Source: an uncultured Rothia sp. (GTDB lineage: Bacteria > Actinomycetota > Actinomycetes > Actinomycetales > Micrococcaceae). Taken from it: DNA of 52,093 nucleotides. Position 1 is the stretch's first letter. Each line of letters begins with the position of its first letter. The notes below the pieces were generated by a model. That model saw only the letters and a program-made list of their open reading frames with translations, made no database searches and was not told the origin of the DNA. Location: assembly GCA_937935205.1 (NCBI GenBank), contig CALGXU010000088.1:1-52093 (forward strand), given 5' to 3'. Below are positions 37,800-46,525 of the stretch, piece after piece. A program made the position numbers and the translations under genes.

Positions 37800-38496
37800 A
37801 ATCTACGACCGTATTGTACGGGAGTTGACGAAGCCCTCTGAGCGCGATAGGCAGCGTAAGGTTGGTCCGTCTGAGCTGGGAGACCTGTGTGAGCGCTGCT
37901 TGGCAGAAAAGCTGCTGGGTGTACATGTGGAGGAAAAGACGTACCCTCTGGCCCCGATGATTGGGACCGCGTTCCACTTGTACCTTGAGACGACACTGGG
38001 GCTAGAAGATTACCTGAAGGAAACAAAGGTAACAGTTGGCGAGATTGAAGGGTATGGAGCGATTCGTGGGACTGCTGACGGGTTTGATCTTAGGGGCGGA
38101 CATGTTGTTGATTACAAGGTCTTGTCGAAGAAGAAGATCAAGGCTTTCTCGTCTGCAACGTTCTTCGATGAGGACCGCAACCCTGAGTTCTATTCGGACT
38201 CGATGACCGAAGGCCAGATTAAAAAGTACTATTACCAGATGCAGTTGTATGGTCTGGGCATGGAGAACGCTGGGTATGAGGTAAATCATACTTCCCTGAT
38301 TTTGTTTCCCAGGGATGCTACAATAGAATCTGTCACAACGGCAACTCATGAGTTGTGCTTCAAGTACAACCGAGAAGCCGCCCTGGCTGTCCTGGAACGT
38401 GCCAACGAGATTTTCAAGTGGGCCACCAACAACCCGGACAACCTGGGAGAACTCGACAGCCATTCCGGCTGTTATTTCTGCGCTTTCAAGCGCTAA
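37792..38496 (+). CDS. Cas4-like PD-(D/E)xK exonuclease
   Basis: 234 residues from a GTG. Cysteines LCERC near the N-terminus and GCYFC at the C-terminus could hold an iron-sulphur cluster; GTADGFDL and VVDYK supply the nuclease core; YYYQMQLYGL provides a QxxxY-type motif. Family: Cas4/RecB-like nucleases used in phage recombination. Next to Sak4-like ATPase and SSB genes. Confidence 0.82.
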   Translation: MSEIYDRIVRELTKPSERDRQRKVGPSELGDLCERCLAEKLLGVHVEEKTYPLAPMIGTAFHLYLETTLGLEDYLKETKVTVGEIEGYGAIRGTADGFDLRGGHVVDYKVLSKKKIKAFSSATFFDEDRNPEFYSDSMTEGQIKKYYYQMQLYGLGMENAGYEVNHTSLILFPRDATIESVTTATHELCFKYNREAALAVLERANEIFKWATNNPDNLGELDSHSGCYFCAFKR

Positions 38497-38511
38497 AAAG
38501 AAAGGAGAAAC

Positions 38512-39294
38512 ATGGGAAAGTTCGACTCGTTCCTCAAGGGAATCGATATCGAAGTGTCTGACCCCCGTATCACCACCCCTAAGATCAAGATGCTGATCTA
38601 CGGCATGTCGGGAACCGGGAAGACTTCGCTCGCAGTTTCGGCCTCAAAGGTTGAAGAGCTGGGGCCGGTCCTTTACATCGACTTGGAGCGCGGTACCGCA
38701 CCGGCTGCCAAGTACGGCGACCTGGACAACATGCTTGTCGTTCAGCCAGCGACCTACCAGAAGTTTGCTGAACTCCTTGTCGAGATTAGCAAGAAGAAGG
38801 ACATGCCGTTCAAGACTATCGTCATCGACACGGTTGACCGCTTGCAGGAACTTATCAAGTTCCACTTCAAGGCCACGAAACCCAATGACAGCTTTGCCAT
38901 GTGGGACGCTACTTACGAGAAGATCATTGATCTTGTCAACAAGATCAGCTTTGACCTCGGACTGAACATCATCTGCATCACGCACGAAGCGCGTGAAGTG
39001 AACGATGTGTCCCGGCTGTCGCTTATCGGACCATCATTTGAGGGCAAGCAGAGCTTCAAGAAGCTACCCGGAATCTTCGATATTATCGCCCGCATGACGT
39101 GGGAGGATGTTGGAGACGATGACAATGAAGAGCTGGTCACAGTCATGACTGTCCGGTCTTCGTCTGAAGTACTGGCAAAGACGCGATTCGACCCGATGCC
39201 GTCCATGTCTGGAAACACGACAATGGAGAAGATCATGGGTTGGGTTCATGAGCATTGTGAAACACAGGAAGTAAAGGAAGAAAATGACGACTAG
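38512..39294 (+). CDS. Sak4-like recombination ATPase
   Basis: 260 residues with a RecA-like core: Walker A GMSGTGKTS and Walker B TIVIDTVD. Size and neighbours (Cas4-like nuclease, SSB-like protein) fit the Sak4 family of single-strand annealing/recombinase proteins. Preceded by AAAGGAG. Confidence 0.85.
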   Translation: MGKFDSFLKGIDIEVSDPRITTPKIKMLIYGMSGTGKTSLAVSASKVEELGPVLYIDLERGTAPAAKYGDLDNMLVVQPATYQKFAELLVEISKKKDMPFKTIVIDTVDRLQELIKFHFKATKPNDSFAMWDATYEKIIDLVNKISFDLGLNIICITHEAREVNDVSRLSLIGPSFEGKQSFKKLPGIFDIIARMTWEDVGDDDNEELVTVMTVRSSSEVLAKTRFDPMPSMSGNTTMEKIMGWVHEHCETQEVKEENDD

Positions 39295-39475
39295 GTACCT
39301 CTCTATTAATGATGCGTCTGAGCGCACGGGAGTTGGTCGAACGACCATCCTGTACCGCATCAACACCGGGAAGTTCCCACAACCCGACGCAATCGTTACT
39401 TACAAGCGAACTGCCGCCCTCGGGTGGCTACCTGAAACCATCGAAGATTACAACACTGACAAGAAGGAGAACTGA
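39284..39475 (+). CDS. Small HTH (AlpA/excisionase-like) DNA-binding protein
   Basis: 63 residues with an MerR/AlpA-type pattern (LSINDASERTGVGRTTILYRIN and a following GKFPQPD). Overlaps the previous gene by 11 nt. A transcriptional or architectural protein inside the recombination cluster. Confidence 0.75.
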   Translation: MTTRYLSINDASERTGVGRTTILYRINTGKFPQPDAIVTYKRTAALGWLPETIEDYNTDKKEN

Positions 39476-39477
39476 CC

Positions 39478-39942
39478 ATGATTAACTTTGACGAACTTAT
39501 GAACCTGGAAGTTGCCGAATCCCTTAGCTTTGAGCCACTGCCCGAGGGTCAGTACAAGGTGACTGTCGATGCCTGTGAGCTGGGCGAGTCCAAGGCTGGC
39601 AAGCCTATGTACACAGTGGACTTCGTTGTCACCGAGGGCGACCACGCATCTCGACAGCTTCGTTACTGGCTGGTCCTGGTCACTAAGAAGGGTCTCCATT
39701 GGGACTTGCCCAAGTTCTGCGAGGCATCCGGTAACGCCTGGCCCGACGAGCCGACCAAGCGTAACGAGGCGTACTTCAACCAGGTCGCACTTAACCTGGT
39801 TGGCAAGACTGCGACGATCACCGTTGCGATTGAGGAACGCGAGTACAACGGCGAGATGCGCAAGAACAACAACATCAAGAAGGTCGAGTGGGACGAGGCC
39901 AAGACCAAGAAGAAGTCTAAGGCCACCCGGATCGAACTCTGA
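39478..39942 (+). CDS. DUF669-like single-stranded DNA-binding protein
   Basis: 154 residues; FEPLPEGQYKVTVDA and a middle with LVLVTKKGLHWDLPKF and a Lys-rich tail, as in DUF669 proteins that act as ssDNA-binding partners of phage recombinases. Two bases after the HTH gene. Confidence 0.8.
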   Translation: MINFDELMNLEVAESLSFEPLPEGQYKVTVDACELGESKAGKPMYTVDFVVTEGDHASRQLRYWLVLVTKKGLHWDLPKFCEASGNAWPDEPTKRNEAYFNQVALNLVGKTATITVAIEEREYNGEMRKNNNIKKVEWDEAKTKKKSKATRIEL

Positions 39943-39950
39943 TCTTTTTC

Positions 39951-39986
39951 GGCGGGCCGTATCTTGACAACCAGGTACGGCCCGCC
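39951..39986 (+). terminator. Hairpin after the SSB gene, containing the next promoter -35
   Basis: Perfect 11-bp inverted repeat GGCGGGCCGTA/TACGGCCCGCC, directly after the SSB stop (39942). The loop holds TTGACA of the next promoter. It could terminate or regulate. Confidence 0.6.
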
Positions 39987-39993
39987 GTACTAT
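39964..39993 (+). promoter_or_regulatory. Promoter of the primase-polymerase operon
   Basis: -35 TTGACA (39964-39969), 18-bp spacer, -10 TACTAT (39988-39993), followed by AAAGGAGAG and the ATG at 40021. It overlaps the 11-bp hairpin. Confidence 0.7.
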
Positions 39994-40020
39994 ATCTAAC
40001 GCAGACAGGAAAGGAGAGTA

Positions 40021-42336
40021 ATGAACCTCAAAGAGTTCTTTCAGGCAGTATTCCCACAGGGAGACGGCTGGACACCCATCATCTTGAAGGGTCAGATGGG
40101 TGGTCTTACAAACTTCCGCTGGTTTGAGCTGCCAGCGCAGCTTGATAAAATGGTGGCATACGCCGAGGCTAACGCTGATCTGGACGTGTACTACTCTCCC
40201 TTCCTTTACACCAAGCCCCCGGCCCTGTCGAACACGAGGCACGCAGCCAAGGATAACGTGACCAAGGCAGCGTGCGTCTGGGCAGACGGTGATGACTGCC
40301 CTACCGACAAGCTCCGCATCCAGCCTACAATCACTGTTCAGACCAGCGAGAAGCACTGGCAGGGATACTGGCTACTCGAAGACGCAGGCGACCTGTCGAA
40401 CGACATGCTCGAAGCCCTTTCTCGGGGACTGTACGAAGCGCATAAGAACGACGGCATGGACCGAGGCTGGCCCCTGTCCAAGAAGCTCCGCGTCCCATTC
40501 ACGCACAACCTCAAGAAGGTGAAGCCCTGGGAGATCACTCTCACCATTAACGACGAGGCGATCACCGCAGCAGAGTTCGCCGCCGAGTACCCGCCTGTCG
40601 AACGCATGGGCATTGAGGAAGAAGACTTTCCCACCGACATCCCCTCCATGTTTGAGGTGCTAGGCATGGTGAACCGCAGCTACATCACGGACCTTGCAAC
40701 GGATGACACCTTCAACGACGACGAGGACCGCAGCTCGAAGATGTATCACCTTCAGTGCGCCCTCTGGGAAGAAGGTTGTTCAATTGTTGAAGCATTTGCC
40801 GTTGTACGCGCCACAGAGTTCAACAAGTTTGAGCAAGACGGGCGCGGCGACGGGTACCTCTGGAAGCAGATCAATCGTGACTATGCACGCTGGAAGGCTG
40901 AACACAGCGGCCCAACTGAGAACGATCTCGAAGCGACAACACGTATCGGCTCGTCCTACCTCCTGAGTGAAGCACGTGAACTCACCTTGCAGGACGTAAC
41001 CTTCCTGCACGAGAACGAGGAAGAACCGATGGGCCTGTTTGTTGATCAGTTCGCAGCGTGGGCGGCAACTAAGTCAGCAATGGCACCCAAGCAGTTCCAC
41101 TACGCGGGCGCTCTCGCTATCCTGTCGAGCATGTTTGCTAAGTATGCTTTCCTCCCTATGAACGTCCAAAAGATGCCGTTGAACCTGTACTTCCTGGTTC
41201 TGGGACGTACTACCCAGTCTCGTAAGTCTACGTCTCTGCGCCTCGCTGAGTCGATGATGCGTGACATTGCTGTTGGTATCGGTAAGGGGCCGGATGCCTT
41301 CATTGCTCCTGAAGATTCAACAGGCGAGGCGTTGTCCGCATATCTGCGTACCAAGCCTAAAGAGTCTGGTTTGTTTGCTATCGACGAGGTGCAGGACTTT
41401 TTCGCGCACGCTGCGCAGAAGGGTAGCTATATGGCATCAATGATGCCATTCCTCACCAAGAGCTACGACGGCTATATTCCTGCTGTCGCACGTAAGGACA
41501 AGGGCGGCAAGGTCGCGTACCAGACTGCCACACCGTACTACATGACGTTCTACGGGACGGGCATCCTTGACCAGGCCGCGAAGCATCTGACGACCGAGAA
41601 GGTCGAGTCTGGCTTCACGCCACGATGCCTTGTCGTAATTGACGACAGGGACAAGTACATCACGTCCTCTCAGGATGTGAAGCTCGTGACCGTGAGCGCA
41701 TCGACGGGTAAGGTTGAGGACAAGCAGCGCGATTTCATGGTGTCGAACTTGATCAAGTCCGTGACTAAGTTCGACGTGGCTTTCAACGCTCGCCGTGCGC
41801 AACGCATGGAGAATGAGGAAGTGCGTATCCCCATCGAGTTTGAGCCGGGCGTGTTCGAGCGCTGGATTGAGTTCTCGGAAGAAGCCAAGGTGCTCGCTGA
41901 GCGACACATGCTGAATAGTCGTGAGCTGTTCCCTGGCACTGAGCGTATGACGTTCTCGGTGCTCCGTATCGCGGCCTTGCTTGCCATGTATAACGGGCCG
42001 ACGACAAAAGGTACGGTCGTGGTATCAATGCGGGAAATGTTGAAGGCTATCTCGCTTGCGTCTATTTGGCTGTCTTCTAACGAGGTGTTCATTCACCACG
42101 TGAAGAACTCTAACTTCAGTAACAAGGTCGATAAGCTCATCAACTTCGTTGCACGCACCGACAACGGCATAGTGGCTATTCCTAAGCTAATGTTGAAGTT
42201 CCAGTCTGAGATCAGCGGTATGCGTGAACTGAAGGAAATCATCACGTATGCCCAGGCGCGCGGTGTTATTCAAGAAGTCGTGAAGGGTAAGACAAACAAC
42301 GAAAGGTTTATTAAGTACACGGGAGGGCAAGTATGA
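40021..42336 (+). CDS. Primase-helicase (DUF3987-like C-terminal ATPase)
   Basis: 771 residues. The N-terminal half contains VWADGDDCPT with acidic pair, fitting a primase/AEP-like catalytic site. The C-terminal half has a P-loop variant GRTTQSRKST and a Walker B-like LFAIDEVQDF, with the pattern seen in DUF3987 helicases. It probably primes and unwinds for the DNA polymerase. The ATG follows AAAGGAGAG. Confidence 0.78.
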   Translation: MNLKEFFQAVFPQGDGWTPIILKGQMGGLTNFRWFELPAQLDKMVAYAEANADLDVYYSPFLYTKPPALSNTRHAAKDNVTKAACVWADGDDCPTDKLRIQPTITVQTSEKHWQGYWLLEDAGDLSNDMLEALSRGLYEAHKNDGMDRGWPLSKKLRVPFTHNLKKVKPWEITLTINDEAITAAEFAAEYPPVERMGIEEEDFPTDIPSMFEVLGMVNRSYITDLATDDTFNDDEDRSSKMYHLQCALWEEGCSIVEAFAVVRATEFNKFEQDGRGDGYLWKQINRDYARWKAEHSGPTENDLEATTRIGSSYLLSEARELTLQDVTFLHENEEEPMGLFVDQFAAWAATKSAMAPKQFHYAGALAILSSMFAKYAFLPMNVQKMPLNLYFLVLGRTTQSRKSTSLRLAESMMRDIAVGIGKGPDAFIAPEDSTGEALSAYLRTKPKESGLFAIDEVQDFFAHAAQKGSYMASMMPFLTKSYDGYIPAVARKDKGGKVAYQTATPYYMTFYGTGILDQAAKHLTTEKVESGFTPRCLVVIDDRDKYITSSQDVKLVTVSASTGKVEDKQRDFMVSNLIKSVTKFDVAFNARRAQRMENEEVRIPIEFEPGVFERWIEFSEEAKVLAERHMLNSRELFPGTERMTFSVLRIAALLAMYNGPTTKGTVVVSMREMLKAISLASIWLSSNEVFIHHVKNSNFSNKVDKLINFVARTDNGIVAIPKLMLKFQSEISGMRELKEIITYAQARGVIQEVVKGKTNNERFIKYTGGQV

Positions 42337-44390
42337 AGATTCTGACTGAGGATTGCGACAAGCTGCCTGTTCTTGCACAGATTCTACTGAGGCGGGCACT
42401 TGTAGTGTCCGGCCTTTCGACAGAAATGCACGTCGAAATCACTGACGACGTGAATGACGAGGATATTAAAATCACCCTCGGCACTGTCAAGGGCTACAAG
42501 GGCAAGGCATACAAGACACTCTCACCTAAGCAGATCGTCACTAATCCCCAGGCTGGTCTGTTCCTCGCTCAGGCATTGCAGTACGCCTACCTCGGCGCAG
42601 AAGAACTCGGTCTGAAGCAAGGTGAAGACTGGGTGATCTGGCAGGGACAGGACATCACGTTCAAGCCGGGCACACTGATTGCACTCGATATTGAGTCCGC
42701 AGGCGACATTGACGAAGACACTTTTGCTGCTGGCCGCATCCTCTCTATCGCCCTGTGGAACGGAAAGTTCGGTGTCGTCATCCCTGAAGAGCTTGCCGAG
42801 ACCGACAAGGCAGCAGACCTTATCAAGCGTCTGTGCGACACCTGCACTGTCATCTGTCACAACGGCACGTTCGATATGCCTTACCTGTCGAAGCGCCTAG
42901 GTATCCGCGTGTACCATCACGAGGACACGCTGCTCATGCACTTCGTGCTCGACAACCTGGCTGGTGAGCATGGCTTGAAGCCTCTTGCCCGTCGCTGGTT
43001 GCGTGCTGAAGACTGGGACTCGGATGCGAAGTCCTACCTGAAGGGTGGAGCGTACTTCGAGAATATCCCCAGGGAAAAGCTCTACGAGTACAACCTGGCA
43101 GACGTTGTGTGGACTTACAAGCTGTACGAGTACTTCCTGCCTATGCTCAAGAACAGTGGCAAGTACGACTACTACCGCTACCGTATGCAGGTCACGAAGG
43201 TTCTGAACGACGTGCAGATGAACGGCGTTGCGGTGTCGCTCGATGCTCTCGATGATCTGGAAGAAAAGTACAAGCGTCAGTGTGACGAGAACCTTGTGAC
43301 ACTACGTGAGCACGCGGGCGAGGACTTCAACCCACAGTCACCTAAGCAGATCAAGGACTACTTCAAGGCTAATGGGGTGTCGTCCCCGTCGTTCGACTCA
43401 GACCACCTGAAGAAGCTGCGACGTGAAGGCAAAGAGGTTGAGTTTATCGACGCTCTACTTGCCTACCGCTACGCCGCTAAGGTGATTGGCTCGTTCATTG
43501 CCAACGTGCGCCGTAAGGTCGGTGAGGACGGACGTATCCACCCCTACTACCTGCCTCATGGTGCGAAGACTGGTCGCCTGTCGGCTAAGGGTCCGGCGAT
43601 TCAGACGATGGGGCGCGACAGTGGCATTAAGCGCGCCCTTGTCGCTGCACCGGGGTGCAAGATTATCTCGTGTGACTACTCGCAGGCTGAGCTACGTACT
43701 GTCGCTGAGCTTGCCGACGACAAGGCCATGATTGCTGCCTTCCAGCCGGGTGCGCCTGACTTCTTCGATGACCTGATGACGAAAATCTGGCCTGAAGAGT
43801 TCCCGACAATTGAAGCATATGAGGCGTTCAAGCACGAACATCCAAAGACTGCTAAGAACCGGCGCGCACTGGTCAAGAGTGTGGTGTACGGCCTCAACTA
43901 TGGCCGTGGTGTTGCCGCTATTGCGACAGCCCTTGAACAGCCTATTGAAACTGCACAGCATGTTGTCGATCAATACCTTGGTGCATATCCAGAACTTCGA
44001 GACTGGCAGACACGAGTACGCCATAGCGTCGGACGTAAGGAAGAGGACAACGAACGTAAAACCAAGTTCGGCCTCACGTTCAACCCCCTGTTTGTGTCGG
44101 ACAACAACTACAGTTCGACGCAGAACGAAGCACTTGCATTTGTTCCACAGTCCACTGCGAACGACATTTGCCTGAACGCAGCAATCAAGATCAATGAACA
44201 GGTTGGTCAATACGGAGCTAAGCTGATTGGTCTCGTCCATGACGCTACCTACGTCGAGTGCCCAGAAGAAACCATTGAAGAGTGCTCGAAGATGATGGAG
44301 CGCGAAATGGCTAAGGCAGCGACACTGGTTTTTAACCGCGTACCGTTTGCCGCTGAAGCAGAAGTCGGCAACAACTGGGAGGAAGTGTGA
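42333..44390 (+). CDS. Family A DNA polymerase with 3'-5' exonuclease
   Basis: 685 residues; overlaps the primase stop by 4 nt. Exonuclease: DIES (Asp119, Glu121), HNGTFD (Asp181) and YNLADVVWT (about 253-261). Polymerase: motif A CDYSQAELR (Asp448), motif B RRALVKSVVYGLNYG (511-524) and motif C VHDATYVE (His636, Asp637). In most family A enzymes the last is HDE; here Ala638 replaces the Glu. No 5' nuclease domain. Replicative polymerase of the phage. Confidence 0.93.
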   Translation: MKILTEDCDKLPVLAQILLRRALVVSGLSTEMHVEITDDVNDEDIKITLGTVKGYKGKAYKTLSPKQIVTNPQAGLFLAQALQYAYLGAEELGLKQGEDWVIWQGQDITFKPGTLIALDIESAGDIDEDTFAAGRILSIALWNGKFGVVIPEELAETDKAADLIKRLCDTCTVICHNGTFDMPYLSKRLGIRVYHHEDTLLMHFVLDNLAGEHGLKPLARRWLRAEDWDSDAKSYLKGGAYFENIPREKLYEYNLADVVWTYKLYEYFLPMLKNSGKYDYYRYRMQVTKVLNDVQMNGVAVSLDALDDLEEKYKRQCDENLVTLREHAGEDFNPQSPKQIKDYFKANGVSSPSFDSDHLKKLRREGKEVEFIDALLAYRYAAKVIGSFIANVRRKVGEDGRIHPYYLPHGAKTGRLSAKGPAIQTMGRDSGIKRALVAAPGCKIISCDYSQAELRTVAELADDKAMIAAFQPGAPDFFDDLMTKIWPEEFPTIEAYEAFKHEHPKTAKNRRALVKSVVYGLNYGRGVAAIATALEQPIETAQHVVDQYLGAYPELRDWQTRVRHSVGRKEEDNERKTKFGLTFNPLFVSDNNYSSTQNEALAFVPQSTANDICLNAAIKINEQVGQYGAKLIGLVHDATYVECPEETIEECSKMMEREMAKAATLVFNRVPFAAEAEVGNNWEEV

Positions 44391-44680
44391 CAGACTACAA
44401 GCAGGCACCCTGTAGTGGAGCACCAACCGAATGGTTCTACGACCCGACACTCTACGAAACAGTTGTGAGGGCTTTTTGTAATGAGTGCCCTATCAAGGAA
44501 CAATGCCTTCAAGACTGTCTGATAGCTGAAGAGACACCAATCGACGGTAAAAAGTTCCGCTCTGGTATTTTTGGTGGCCTCTCACCGACAGGCCGAAACA
44601 GGCTCATGGGTACCGGATATGCAGTCATCACCGAAAACTGGATGGAGGAAGATAATGACGACGACAGTAATAGCAATTGA
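44387..44680 (+). CDS. WhiB-family Fe-S transcription factor
   Basis: 97 residues with four Cys at 9, 31, 34 and 40 and the GIFGGLSP motif, which together define WhiB-like proteins of Actinobacteria and their phages. GTG start overlaps the polymerase stop (GTGA). It likely binds a 4Fe-4S cluster and changes host or phage transcription through the host sigma factor. Confidence 0.92.
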   Translation: MTDYKQAPCSGAPTEWFYDPTLYETVVRAFCNECPIKEQCLQDCLIAEETPIDGKKFRSGIFGGLSPTGRNRLMGTGYAVITENWMEEDNDDDSNSN

Positions 44681-45119
44681 CCCCGGTGTGAACACCGGCC
44701 TCGTTGTGGCACGTGTTGAAGAAGAGGTGGAGATTCTACACTTCGACCAGTTCATCTGTGCGACACACACTGAGACAGCGGAACTCATCAAGCACTACCT
44801 TGACGAGTACCCACAGGCTACTGTCGTAGCCGAACAGTTCGACCTGAGACCCAGCAACAAGTTCACAGCAGACCTTACCCCCGTGAAGGTCAATGCAATC
44901 CTTGACTGGTTTGTCGATGACATCCACTACCAGACACCGGCACAGGCCAAGGGCCTGGTTAAGGACACGACACTGAAGAATCTGGGTTGGTGGCTCACGG
45001 GTAAAGCCGTGAACTATAAGGACGCAAACGACGTGCGAGATGCGTTCCGGCACCTCGTCTACTATCTCGTTCATGAGCTGAAACACAAGTGGACACTCGA
45101 CAACGGGTGGCCGAGATAG
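44655..45119 (+). CDS. RuvC-like Holliday junction resolvase
   Basis: 154 residues, ATG at 44655 with GGAGGA upstream. Starts MTTTVIAIDPGVNTGLVVA (catalytic Asp), then VVAEQF (Glu) and a C-terminal DANDVRDAFRH (two Asp). RuvC fold that cuts branched DNA before packaging. The ATG overlaps the end of the WhiB gene by 26 nt. Confidence 0.88.
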   Translation: MTTTVIAIDPGVNTGLVVARVEEEVEILHFDQFICATHTETAELIKHYLDEYPQATVVAEQFDLRPSNKFTADLTPVKVNAILDWFVDDIHYQTPAQAKGLVKDTTLKNLGWWLTGKAVNYKDANDVRDAFRHLVYYLVHELKHKWTLDNGWPR

Positions 45120-45120
45120 C

Positions 45121-45164
45121 GAAAACCCCTCTGCTAGGAAAGGAGAACTAGCAGAGGGGTTTTC
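45121..45164. terminator. Bidirectional terminator at block convergence
   Basis: Perfect 17-bp inverted repeat GAAAACCCCTCTGCTAG/CTAGCAGAGGGGTTTTC with a 10-nt loop and U-runs on both strands. Separates the rightward early block from the leftward tail genes. Between 45165 and 45228 I see no gene. Confidence 0.92.
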
Positions 45165-45228
45165 TGTGCCTCACGCCCAACAAGCAAACACACAGAGGTG
45201 GTTGATTGTCACCGACTAGTATAGCACG

Positions 45229-45903
45229 TCAACCGATCTTTGTCGCCTGAATGGTCAGGCCACCCCAGCCAAGGTTCGTGCTCTGGTCGATTTGCAGCCT
45301 AATAGACACTGACACTTCCTTGCCGGGGGTATCAACGTACTTAGCAATAGGGCCAACATGAACGAACATGACATTCTTATCATGGCCGTACGTGTTGAAA
45401 ACACCAACATTATGTTCCTTGCCGTCAATCATCATAAAGACGTTGATATAGGCACCATTAGCGTTATAGTCATTGGTCATGGTGATCTGACCCGAGATCA
45501 GCCACAAACCAGCCTTCGACAGACGGATATTACGGCTAACGCGTGCATTAGCACCATCAGCAGTATAGCGGCGGTAATCAGCAAACGAGGCATTTTCGTT
45601 CACGTAATCCGTTTCGACAGCGCCACCCCAAATCTTAGTGAGCTGACCGTTGCTGTTAATCAGCATCTCCTTCGTGTCCTTACGGTAGATAAGGACATCA
45701 TAGTTGCCAGCCCCAGCCTTACGGATAGCAGTCAGCTTAGTGTCATAATCACTCGCATTGTTAGCGATAATGACACGGCCATTCTGAAGCTGCTTCACAA
45801 CATCAGAAACAGAATTGAAACCCAAGTTCATGAAAACAGGCCAACTCTGGACAATATCTGAATCAGAGTAAGTCCAGATACCCTGATCGTTAACCGTACC
45901 CAT
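45229..45903 (-). CDS. Receptor-binding/minor tail protein with jelly-roll-like C-domain
   Basis: 224 residues; last gene of the late operon before the terminator. The N-terminal half resembles phage baseplate/tail-fibre linkers; the C-terminal half (RNIRLSKAGLWLISGQITMTN; SVSIRLQIDQSTNLGWGG) has the strand pattern of C1q/TNF-like trimeric binding domains. Likely contacts the host surface. Confidence 0.65.
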   Translation of the reverse strand: MGTVNDQGIWTYSDSDIVQSWPVFMNLGFNSVSDVVKQLQNGRVIIANNASDYDTKLTAIRKAGAGNYDVLIYRKDTKEMLINSNGQLTKIWGGAVETDYVNENASFADYRRYTADGANARVSRNIRLSKAGLWLISGQITMTNDYNANGAYINVFMMIDGKEHNVGVFNTYGHDKNVMFVHVGPIAKYVDTPGKEVSVSIRLQIDQSTNLGWGGLTIQATKIG

Positions 45904-45904
45904 G

Positions 45905-46525
45905 TTAGTACCTCACTCCTGAGAATTGAACGGAAACATATGCGTGACCGTTGTGGTTGTCGATATATTCCGGGTGCTCCTTGGAACCCTTCAACCCAAT
46001 AAAGGCAGTTCCATACTGGAAATTGTCGTAATCAACAACCATAGTAAACGACAAGCCAGTTACCATAACCAAGTCAGTGCCTCGGCCACCCCGTCCTGTA
46101 GCAAGGCCCGAAACCACATACGGGATATGCGCAAGTTTGCGCTCGCGGCCAAGATGATCTCGAACGCCTGTGAAAACCTGCGGAAAGATATACTCACCAG
46201 TAGTCAACGGAATCACAGGAATGTAAAGAAACCCTGTAATAGACAGCTGCATGAACGAACCAGCGTTACCCCAATCCAAAGGCGCTTTCCACAAGTCCTC
46301 ATAGGCACCAATGCCAGGATTACTACCGGGCTGTTCAACAAGCATCTCCTGATAGAACGGCTGTGCAACACCATTGGCAGCACGCGAAGAAGTCAAGGCA
46401 CTAACAGCATCATACGAATTACTGACCTTACTCTTCATCAAGGTCATATCATTCTCAAGATACGCTACGCGCCTGTCGATGTCACTTCCCCATGCCTGGG
46501 ATGGGGTCGGTAGATTGTGCTTCAT
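45905..46525 (-). CDS. Minor tail protein
   Basis: 206 residues with a coiled-coil N-terminus (LENDMTLMKSKVSNSY) and a beta-rich remainder, as in tail-tip fibre proteins. Overlaps the large minor tail gene by 44 nt and is preceded by AAAGGAG. Probably part of the host-recognition tip. Confidence 0.6.
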   Translation of the reverse strand: MKHNLPTPSQAWGSDIDRRVAYLENDMTLMKSKVSNSYDAVSALTSSRAANGVAQPFYQEMLVEQPGSNPGIGAYEDLWKAPLDWGNAGSFMQLSITGFLYIPVIPLTTGEYIFPQVFTGVRDHLGRERKLAHIPYVVSGLATGRGGRGTDLVMVTGLSFTMVVDYDNFQYGTAFIGLKGSKEHPEYIDNHNGHAYVSVQFSGVRY

